This document shows, in pieces, positions 1 to 6,201 of a DNA stretch of 64,000 bases. Numbering within the stretch: the first letter of the stretch is position 1; each line of letters begins with the position of its first letter. The stretch is from the NCBI GenBank assembly GCA_023460395.1, contig JAEWQB010000010.1:186001-250000 (forward strand), written 5' to 3'. The DNA comes from Pseudomonadota bacterium. Lineage in GTDB: Bacteria; Desulfobacterota; Desulfovibrionia; Desulfovibrionales; Desulfovibrionaceae. The position numbers and the translations under genes are program-made. Under the pieces are notes generated by a model that worked only from the letters and a program-made list of their open reading frames with translations, was not told where the DNA came from and did not search any database.

Positions 1-1
1 C

Positions 2-1231
2 TACTTCTTCGATGTGCCCAATTCTAGCACGCAGGCGGTACCGGAACATTTCATCCGGCGTCAAACCCTTGCCAACGCGGAACGGTACACCACTCCCCGG
101 CTTAAAGAGCTGGAAGAAAAATTACTGGCAGCCTCTGATCGTCGAAAAAGTTTGGAGTACCGCCTTTTTCAGCAATTGCGAGAATCGCTGGCTGAAGCGC
201 GCCCACGCATCCTCTTCATGGCAGACGTGTTAGCGGGGCTGGATTATTGGCAGAGCCTTGCGGAATGCGCCAGAAAGTGGAACTGGGCACGTCCAGAAGT
301 GCATACGGGGCAGGATATCCAGATTACGGAAGGCCGCCACCCGGTGGTAGAAGCTGTGCAAGGCGGTTCCCGCTTCATTCCCAACGATTTGCGCATGGAC
401 GACCAGCGCCGGATTTTGCTCATCACTGGCCCGAACATGGCGGGGAAGTCCACCGTGCTGCGGCAGGCTGCTATCATTTGCATTCTCGCGCAGATTGGTT
501 CCTTTGTTCCTGCCCGTCAGGCCCGTATCGGCGTGGCTGATCGCATTTTTTCCCGCGTGGGGGCGTCTGACAATCTGGCGCAGGGCCAGTCCACATTTAT
601 GGTGGAGATGATGGAAACCGCGCGCATTTTACGTCAGGCGGGAAAACGCAGTTTAGTTATTTTAGATGAAATTGGGCGCGGCACTTCCACCTTTGACGGC
701 CTTTCGCTCGCATGGGCGGTTGTCGAGGAGCTTGCGCGTAGGCAAGATGGTATTCGCACGCTTTTTGCCACGCATTACCATGAGTTAACCGCGCTGGAAG
801 GAAACATTCCCGGTGTGCATAATATGAATATAGCCATCCGGGAATGGAATGGCGATATTGTTTTCCTGCGGCGCCTTGTGCCCGGCCCTTCTGACCGCAG
901 CTATGGGATTGAGGTTGCCAAACTGGCTGGCGTGCCCGTCTCCGTGGTGCGCAGGGCAAAGGAAATTTTGGAAGATTTGGAGCGCAAGGCCAAAGCTTCC
1001 GGCACTCACCCGCACAGCATCCGTGTCGCGCAATCTAGCCTGCCCGGCATGCCGGAGGTGGCCCCTCAGCCGGAACAGGAACACCATACCGAACAGGCGG
1101 CTCCCCGCGTGGATCATCCCCTCCTCGTTGCCCTGCGTGACCTGAATACTAACACCATGACTCCGCTTGAGGCGCTTAACCGGCTCACCGAGTGGAAAAT
1201 GCTCTGGGGCGAATCCCCTGATAAGGACTAA
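2..1231 (+). CDS. mutS: DNA mismatch repair protein MutS, C-terminal part (gene starts before the window)
   Basis: Mismatch-recognition ATPase of methyl-independent or methyl-directed repair. It acts as a dimer on DNA with MutL. The reading frame is open to the left edge, and its first residues (YFFDVPNS, then VPEHFIRRQT) match the end of the lever/clamp region, so the mismatch-binding N-terminus lies outside the window. Visible parts are the P-loop TGPNMAGKST (about nt 427-456), the Walker B/signature region ILDEIGRGTSTFDG, the ATHYHEL motif, and a C-terminal helix-turn-helix dimerisation segment ending in LTEWKML. The TAA stop lies 2 bp before the next ATG, so translation of the lipoprotein gene is probably coupled. 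There is no sign of damage. The identification is secure; only the missing 5' part limits it. Confidence 0.97.
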   Translation, partial: YFFDVPNSSTQAVPEHFIRRQTLANAERYTTPRLKELEEKLLAASDRRKSLEYRLFQQLRESLAEARPRILFMADVLAGLDYWQSLAECARKWNWARPEVHTGQDIQITEGRHPVVEAVQGGSRFIPNDLRMDDQRRILLITGPNMAGKSTVLRQAAIICILAQIGSFVPARQARIGVADRIFSRVGASDNLAQGQSTFMVEMMETARILRQAGKRSLVILDEIGRGTSTFDGLSLAWAVVEELARRQDGIRTLFATHYHELTALEGNIPGVHNMNIAIREWNGDIVFLRRLVPGPSDRSYGIEVAKLAGVPVSVVRRAKEILEDLERKAKASGTHPHSIRVAQSSLPGMPEVAPQPEQEHHTEQAAPRVDHPLLVALRDLNTNTMTPLEALNRLTEWKMLWGESPDKD

Positions 1232-1233
1232 CC

Positions 1234-1689
1234 ATGATCATATCGCGTCACAGTATTTCCACACGCCCCCTACTGCTGTTGCTGGTACTTCTGCTTATTG
1301 GCTCTGCGGGGTGTGGTCGTAAGGATATGCCACAACCAGCCACGACAGAAGCCAGTTTCCAATGGGCACGGGCAACCGCGGTGCCGGAGCTTATGTGTCT
1401 CCGGGTTGATGCGGAGTTGGAGGGCAATTTGCGAAATGTGGCGAGTGTGGTTTTGGAACTGCAAACGGCAAGCGACGTGTCTGATTGTCCCGGTTGTCCG
1501 TTTTCTCCCAATGAACGCACGGAATTCGCACCGGAAGCGTTGGGCATTACGCCTTCTTCTGGAGGTATCTCCACCCTGTACTGCCCCACCCGCGAAGCTT
1601 TGGCGTATCGGTGGCGTTTGGTAGGGACAAACGTGCATGGCAGCCTTGCGCACGCCCTGACGCCTGTGGAGTTCGTGGAGATGCGATAA
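1234..1689 (+). CDS. predicted lipoprotein, unknown function
   Basis: A 151-residue protein with a basic start, a leucine-rich hydrophobic stretch (about residues 12-24) and a lipobox reading IGSAGC, so it should be lipid-anchored in the periplasm. The mature part has a short Cys pair in DCPGCPF and a C-terminal region that looks like a fibronectin-type or similar beta domain (alternating hydrophobics, YRWRLVGTN, ending in VEF). That fold is a guess. The start ATG follows the mutS stop by 2 bp, and a strong terminator follows the gene, so it is the last gene of the mutS transcription unit. I do not recognise a family and see no catalytic motif. Confidence 0.8.
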   Translation: MIISRHSISTRPLLLLLVLLLIGSAGCGRKDMPQPATTEASFQWARATAVPELMCLRVDAELEGNLRNVASVVLELQTASDVSDCPGCPFSPNERTEFAPEALGITPSSGGISTLYCPTREALAYRWRLVGTNVHGSLAHALTPVEFVEMR

Positions 1690-1718
1690 CCCGTCCGTGT
1701 TTTTCAGAAAAAAATATC

Positions 1719-1752
1719 AACGCAAGCCGCTAAAAAGTGCTTGCGTTTTTTT
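1719..1752 (+). terminator. intrinsic terminator of the mutS-lipoprotein unit
   Basis: A perfect 9-bp stem (AACGCAAGC paired with GCTTGCGTT) with an 11-nt loop is followed directly by seven T residues. It lies 30 bp after the lipoprotein stop. Confidence 0.9.
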
Positions 1753-1824
1753 CTGCTCGTTGTTTATATATATCAACAGCGGGTGAACACGCACTTCGCG
1801 TTACCCATACCTTGGATGGTACGC

Positions 1825-2493
1825 ATGGCCCAGCTTTCATTTCAGACATTTTTCCAGCGGCTTGAAGAAGCCACTAGCATTGAGAGCCAGCAAGACCTTG
1901 CGAAGGTGTTGGGGGTGAATCGCTCCGCCATTACACAGGCTAAACGACGTGATGCCATTCCGCAGCGGTGGGTGCTGGCAATTTCACGGCAGTTTGGTGT
2001 CAACCCGGACTGGCTGGAGTTCGGTACCGGACAGGCACGCGTTAGCTCTGTACGAAAGGAAGAGCCGCGTTCCCCCTACCCTGCGATTTCCACTGTGCCT
2101 AAGGTCTATGCGCGGCTGTGTGCCGGTGGTGGCTCCTTTGATGTGGAAGCCGCCGTGGTGGAAGAGCATGTTTTCCGGCAAGACTGGCTGGCCAAAAAAG
2201 GACGTCCCGGTTCTATGGTGCTTATGGACGTGTTTGGCAACAGTATGGAGCCGGAAATTAGAGAAGGCGACATGGTGTTGGTTGACCAGTCGCAGACAGG
2301 CATATTCGCTGGCTCCATTTACGCTGTGGGCTTGGAAGACGCGGTAATGATCAAGCGGTTGGAGCGTAAAATGGGCGAAGTCGTCCTGCACAGTGATAAC
2401 CCGGATTACGCCCCCATTCCTATTCGCGGAGATGAGCTGGACAGCTTCCGTGTCATCGGGCGCATTGTCTGGATCAGCCGGGAATACCGGTAG
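1825..2493 (+). CDS. CI/LexA-like repressor with S24 peptidase domain
   Basis: Transcriptional regulator of the phage CI repressor type. Residues 1-70 carry a CI-like helix-turn-helix (FFQRLEEATSIESQQDLAKVLGVNRSAI region). Residues about 110-220 form the S24/LexA-type autoproteolysis domain, with the nucleophile in FGNSMEPEI (Ser140) and the general base in AVMIKRLE (Lys177). I chose the ATG at 1825 because the HTH begins there and it has a GGATGG ribosome site. An upstream in-frame start at 1741 would begin inside the preceding terminator. The cleavage machinery looks intact, so RecA- or ligand-triggered self-cleavage is possible. No phage structural genes are nearby, so it may be a chromosomal stress regulator rather than a prophage remnant. 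Targets are unknown. Confidence 0.88.
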   Translation: MAQLSFQTFFQRLEEATSIESQQDLAKVLGVNRSAITQAKRRDAIPQRWVLAISRQFGVNPDWLEFGTGQARVSSVRKEEPRSPYPAISTVPKVYARLCAGGGSFDVEAAVVEEHVFRQDWLAKKGRPGSMVLMDVFGNSMEPEIREGDMVLVDQSQTGIFAGSIYAVGLEDAVMIKRLERKMGEVVLHSDNPDYAPIPIRGDELDSFRVIGRIVWISREYR

Positions 2494-2650
2494 CTCACGC
2501 AAGGAATTCCCCTGCCATGAACGCACGACAAGCGTTCGTTTGATGGTCAGATTCCTGTGTCAGATGTTGGGGCAAAGTGAGGGCGCGGATATTTTTGTGG
2601 CACCAGCAAGCCAAATGCCACACCAGCGTGGGTATAGAGAACGGTGTGGC

Positions 2651-2671
2651 AAGGGAGTTTTCCCTTTTTTT
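2651..2671 (+). terminator. probable short intrinsic terminator downstream of the S24 repressor gene
   Basis: A 6-bp stem (AAGGGA/TCCCTT) with a GTTT loop runs into a T-rich tail. It is 158 bp after the repressor stop and just before the next small gene. The stem is short, so confidence is moderate. Confidence 0.5.
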
Positions 2672-2747
2672 AGCCATCTCGTGTTAACATAAATAAACAA
2701 CAGAGAACACTTCCTCCCGTATATGGGAAAAAGCAAGGAGAACAGTC

Positions 2748-2924
2748 ATGCAACAGCGTTTTTGTACCTGCGGATTCATGGTTTTGGTAGACTATATTGT
2801 GCAATCCAGCGCCTTTGCCTGCCGGTTCTTCTCGCGCACGGCGGACGGGCACCATCAGCATGCCCACCGGGTAACCACGTGTCCGTGTTGCGGGCGTGCT
2901 CTGGATATTAACGCACTACGGTAA
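2748..2924 (+). CDS. 58-residue Cys-rich protein, possible zinc ribbon
   Basis: Small ORF starting ATG at 2748 behind a near-perfect ribosome site (AAGGAG, 7 bases upstream) and ending TAA at 2924. The protein opens MQQRFCTCGF and ends CPCCGRALDINALR, giving a C6-x-C8 pair and a C45-x-C47-C48 cluster about 37 residues apart, with a His-rich middle (HHQHAH). Two Cys pairs at the ends of so short a protein suggest one metal site, as in zinc-ribbon or rubredoxin-like knuckles, but no family is recognised. The overlapping ORF in another frame (2723-2911) has neither the ribosome site nor the motif. A strong hairpin follows at 3077. Function unknown. It is probably a free-standing monocistronic gene. 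Confidence 0.6.
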   Translation: MQQRFCTCGFMVLVDYIVQSSAFACRFFSRTADGHHQHAHRVTTCPCCGRALDINALR

Positions 2925-3076
2925 TTTCAACACAGCGCAGTACGCATATTACGACCTAAACCGACAGACACACCTTCCGTCAGGTAGTTTCCCCGGTCGG
3001 TTTTCCTCGTTGTGGCAAAAGGATGGCCCCCCTGACGCCACAACACATGCCGGGCACAGGCTTCCGGCAAACCAAA

Positions 3077-3104
3077 GAGCGCCGCAGATTTCTCTGCGGC
3101 GCTC
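3077..3104. repeat. 12-bp GC-rich hairpin, possible terminator or structural element
   Basis: Perfect inverted repeat with arms GAGCGCCGCAGA and TCTGCGGCGCTC around a TTTC loop. It is followed by only a weak T run (GCGTTTCC). It may end the transcript of the 58-residue gene 150 bp upstream. Confidence 0.55.
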
Positions 3105-3474
3105 GCGTTTCCTATGGTACGAAGGCGAAACCAATCGAAAGGCATAACGCACTAAAACTAATTACTATCGCACATCACTATTGTGCGAATACCGTTCAAA
3201 ATGCCGTACTATGCTATTGACTAACACCCACACAGGTTGGAGGTGAGCCCTCCGTGCCTGCTTGCCGCGCATGGCAGCTCTGGCGGTGATTTTTGTTTGT
3301 TGCTAGATTGTGCCGTCAGAATGAAGAATTTTGTTCTCTGGCAAGGAAAGAATGTTTTTATCGAAGGAGTGTATTCTGACCCTACTAGGCTGAAATAAAA
3401 AATATTCTTGACGCAGGCAGTGAGTAAAAAAACATCTAAAACTGGTGGCCCGCCGCCATCATATTTTTTCAGCA

Positions 3475-3516
3475 AGCTCCACAGGGTTTCAAATATATTG
3501 TGGAGTTCGGTTTTTT
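3475..3516 (+). terminator. terminator-like hairpin upstream of the DUF900 hydrolase gene
   Basis: A stem of CTCCACA with TGTGGAG, extended by wobble pairs, and a 15-nt loop are followed by six T residues at 3511-3516. No annotated gene ends just upstream, so it may close an unannotated transcript or act as a leader attenuator. Confidence 0.45.
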
Positions 3517-3632
3517 AGTTAATATTTACAAGTATACTGTTCCAAAATTTTCAAATATACTATGTTGTATTTAATACACTGGATATAGATAGATATATTT
3601 CTGTGATATGCAACCCTACACGTGGAGGAACT

Positions 3633-4994
3633 ATGTATCAATGGCAAGAATTGGCAGTTGCTTTGCGCGAACTACGGGCCGCTTTGTTCTTTTTTCAAGA
3701 AATACCGGAAAATGCACAGGAACGGTTAAAGACTGCTGTGCATACTGTATTGCAGTTCGTCAACCTCCCATTTTTTTTGAAAAAACAGCTCACCGCAGTG
3801 TTTACCACAAAAGGCGATTTGTCCGCACCGCCTCTTCAGACAGACACATTACAGGAATTGGTGTATGCCATAGAAAAATGTATTGATCTGGCAAATAATG
3901 AGGGGCAGCCTTCCCCTGCCAGCAATGCTCTTCCACCACTCCTGCAAGGCTCATTTGAAGAGAACGATTCTTGTTCAGAGGTTGGTGCAGGAGCGGAACC
4001 TCCAACAAAATTCGCTGAAGTGCGCGTTTTTTTTGCCACTGACCGCAAGAAGGAAAGCAGCAAAAAACCTGCTGAATTGTTCAGTGCGCAGCGCTCTGAA
4101 AAAATGCATTACGGCACATGCAATGTCAGCATTCCCCACAACCACAAGATGGGAGAACTTGAGTCTCCTTCCATTTGGCGTTTCGAGTTTCGAAATGACC
4201 CGAAAAAGCATGTTGTCCTTTTGTCTGTTACAGAACGCAATAAAAAAGAATTTTTTGCACAGGCTGCGGAGTGTGCTACCGAGGCCGACGCGGACAGCGC
4301 ATTCATTTTTGTTCATGGTTACAACGTCACGTTTGAAGATGCGGCTAGGCGAACAGCCCAAATGACGTATGACCTGCAATTTCAGGGCGCACCCATATTC
4401 TACAGTTGGCCTTCACACGGAAGAACCACCGCCTATACCAAAGACGAAGAGAATGTCCGCTGGTCGCAAGGCAACCTCAAGACCTTTCTGGATGAATTCA
4501 TGAAGGAATCGGCAGTGCGGGACATCCACATCATTGCGCATAGCATGGGCAACAGGGCTGTAACAGGCGCTTTGTGCGAGCTGTTCAAAGAAAAACCGGA
4601 AAGCAGAAAGCGGATCAAAGAGCTTATTCTTACTGCCCCCGATATTGATGCCGACATATTTAAAAGAGATATTATGCCGGTACTGACTTCTCCTAACGCC
4701 TCTGTAACACTCTATGCATCATCAAAAGATCTGGCACTGGAGGCTTCACGCAAAGTGCACGGGTATCAGCGAGCCGGAGATTCCGGCCAGAACATTGTTA
4801 TCTGCAACGGCCTGGAAACTATTGACGCTAGCGATGTAACCACAGATTTTCTGGGCCATTCCTACTTTGCACAGGCAAAGTCAGTTATCACAGACATTTT
4901 TGAACTCATATGCAACCAGCGTAACGGCCAGCGGTTCTGGCTCAACAACATGCGCACGCCGCAAGGTGAAGCATACTGGAAATTTACAAAATAA
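3633..4994 (+). CDS. DUF900-type alpha/beta hydrolase with unknown N-terminal domain
   Basis: A 453-residue protein. The C-terminal two thirds is an alpha/beta hydrolase of the DUF900 type: a VRVFFATDR strand at the start, the FVHGYNVTFE oxyanion region, the FYSWPSHG motif, the nucleophile elbow AHSMGN, an Asp after strand 6 (LTAPDIDADIF) and the catalytic His in FLGHSYF. The Ser-Asp-His triad is therefore complete. The substrate is unknown; relatives are annotated as esterases or lipases. The first 130 residues are helical, match nothing I know and may be a regulatory or adaptor domain. Start chosen at ATG 3633 because GGAGG lies 4 bases before it. Codon use is AT-richer than in flanking genes, suggesting transfer. 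There is no signal peptide, so it is probably cytoplasmic. It converges with the unknown gene at 5021-5842. Confidence 0.85.
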   Translation: MYQWQELAVALRELRAALFFFQEIPENAQERLKTAVHTVLQFVNLPFFLKKQLTAVFTTKGDLSAPPLQTDTLQELVYAIEKCIDLANNEGQPSPASNALPPLLQGSFEENDSCSEVGAGAEPPTKFAEVRVFFATDRKKESSKKPAELFSAQRSEKMHYGTCNVSIPHNHKMGELESPSIWRFEFRNDPKKHVVLLSVTERNKKEFFAQAAECATEADADSAFIFVHGYNVTFEDAARRTAQMTYDLQFQGAPIFYSWPSHGRTTAYTKDEENVRWSQGNLKTFLDEFMKESAVRDIHIIAHSMGNRAVTGALCELFKEKPESRKRIKELILTAPDIDADIFKRDIMPVLTSPNASVTLYASSKDLALEASRKVHGYQRAGDSGQNIVICNGLETIDASDVTTDFLGHSYFAQAKSVITDIFELICNQRNGQRFWLNNMRTPQGEAYWKFTK

Positions 4995-5006
4995 AGTATG
5001 CTTCAC
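4966..5006. repeat. 12-bp inverted repeat spanning the hydrolase stop codon
   Basis: Arms GTGAAGCATACT (4966-4977) and AGTATGCTTCAC (4995-5006) match perfectly around a 17-base loop that contains the TAA stop. It sits between two convergent genes and has no T tract, so it may be a bidirectional 3' end structure or RNase barrier. Confidence 0.7.
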
Positions 5007-5020
5007 CAGACCATAACGTG

Positions 5021-5842
5021 TTAAGCTGTTCCCAAATTACCAACGACGGAAAGAAGCTTTGCCTCTATCGTCTTGCGCTGGCTTTGTGAAATCATTCCCG
5101 TCTGTTCAAGGGAAACAAGTATATTGCCAAGATGCTTTGTGGCCTGCGTCTTCAACGTGTTGACAATATTTTTCATTTCTTGCTCGTTGGGAGCACGGCC
5201 TGCTTCATAAGAAAAATTGGTCTCATAAATCTGGTCGCGCTCTTGATGCCAAGCGGCAACGTAGGTAAGAGCAGCTTGTTTTACAGCAGGGTTAGAGCGC
5301 ATCCATGTTTGAATGTCCATTTGTGTTTCTTGCTGAACAACACGGCACCATGCACTCAGTTCATCCAAAGGATTCTGCACGCGGCGCTGTACCTTTTCCA
5401 CAAGAGCCGGAGGAATGGATGCCATTGCTGCACTTTTTTCAAGCAGCTCACAAAACTGCCGGGTGCCGTACCCATATTTGCCAAAGACTAAAACAGAGTA
5501 CGCGTCATCAACCGACGCACTCACATTGGCATGCTCTTCTTCCGACAGTGCCAGTATCCTGTTGGCAATGGTATGGCAAGTGCCGTTTACCGTGTTCGCA
5601 ACACCAGCCATGTACTGCTCACACGAGTCTGGCATGGCTAAGGCCTTCGCCCAGTCAACGAACACGGGAAATGCCCCGATTGCTATGCTGCCGTCCATAC
5701 ATTCGCGTCCTCTGCCAAAACAGGGCCACCCGTATGTGCCGTCCGCGCTGACAAGAAAGATATGATACGCCTGAGACAGCCCCATATAGCCGGGGGCGGC
5801 TAGTCCCTTTACCTCCAGATTTGCAACAACAGGCGTGTTCAT
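5021..5842 (-). CDS. unknown protein with possible permuted papain-like His/Cys motif
   Basis: A 273-residue protein with no family I can name securely. The first 100 residues contain a strand with a His (YHIFLVSADG, His27), a GTYGWPCFG segment, and a helix start reading NGTCHTIANRIL with Cys89. A His on a strand followed by a Cys at a helix N-terminus in an N-x-x-C-H-x-x-x-N context resembles permuted papain-like folds (LRAT, PPPDE, NlpC-like). This is inference only. The C-terminal 150 residues are helical and charged. Ribosome site GGGAGAAG precedes ATG 5842. There is no signal peptide or membrane segment. It converges on the DUF900 hydrolase gene 26 bp away. Both lie in the AT-rich patch and may form one functional unit. 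Confidence 0.7.
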   Translation of the reverse strand: MNTPVVANLEVKGLAAPGYMGLSQAYHIFLVSADGTYGWPCFGRGRECMDGSIAIGAFPVFVDWAKALAMPDSCEQYMAGVANTVNGTCHTIANRILALSEEEHANVSASVDDAYSVLVFGKYGYGTRQFCELLEKSAAMASIPPALVEKVQRRVQNPLDELSAWCRVVQQETQMDIQTWMRSNPAVKQAALTYVAAWHQERDQIYETNFSYEAGRAPNEQEMKNIVNTLKTQATKHLGNILVSLEQTGMISQSQRKTIEAKLLSVVGNLGTA

Positions 5843-5947
5843 TTTTTCTTCTCCCTGATTTATATGTTAGTAACTTAAATGAATAATATATGTTTTTTTG
5901 ATAAATACAATGTTGCAATACCTATAATTCTTGCCTGCACACATTGG

Positions 5948-6201
5948 TTAGTCGGAGTAGCCACCGCCTTTACTGCCCAAATACACCAGATTTTCAAGCT
6001 GACTGTTCTGCAACATATCCTGCACATGGCTGATGGCACTTGCCAAGTCGGTAAGAATATCGGCAACTGCAAAAGTTTTAGCCCTTTCTTGTCTTTTTTC
6101 TTTGCCTTTATCCCCTCATATAAACTCTCATCCTTAAATCCACAGATGTTGTTCTGGCGAAAGTCATAATGCACAGCAGTCAGTGTCAAATCAAAACTCA
6201 A
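5948..6201 (-). pseudogene. possible frameshifted remnant of a small gene
   Basis: Two overlapping frames look like one broken coding sequence. From TTG 6201 the frame reads protein-like residues up to DESLYEG. After a run of four G residues (complement of 6112-6115) the coding look moves to a second frame, reading AKTFAVADILTDLASAISHV and ending LGSKGGGYSD with a stop at 5948. That second frame has a stop just upstream (6116-6118) and no proper start. One inserted base would join them into about 84 residues. Product unknown. It could also be chance coding-like sequence between the autotransporter and the 5021-5842 gene. Confidence 0.3.

Larger units (their letters stand above)
2925..3632. 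other. gene-poor AT-rich stretch before the hydrolase gene
   Basis: About 700 bases without a convincing gene. The stretch holds a 12-bp hairpin (3077-3104), a terminator-like hairpin with a T tract (3475-3516) and increasingly AT-rich DNA from about 3300. Short ORFs on both strands lack ribosome sites and sensible composition. The composition shift suggests an acquired segment starting near here. Confidence 0.5.

Noticed and set aside
1825..2493. S24 repressor considered as evidence for a prophage
   Set aside because: No integrase, structural or lysis genes are near; it is more likely a stand-alone regulator or an old remnant.
2723..2911. 62-residue ORF overlapping the 58-residue gene
   Set aside because: Its start precedes the AAGGAG site that serves the 2748 ATG, and it lacks the Cys pattern.
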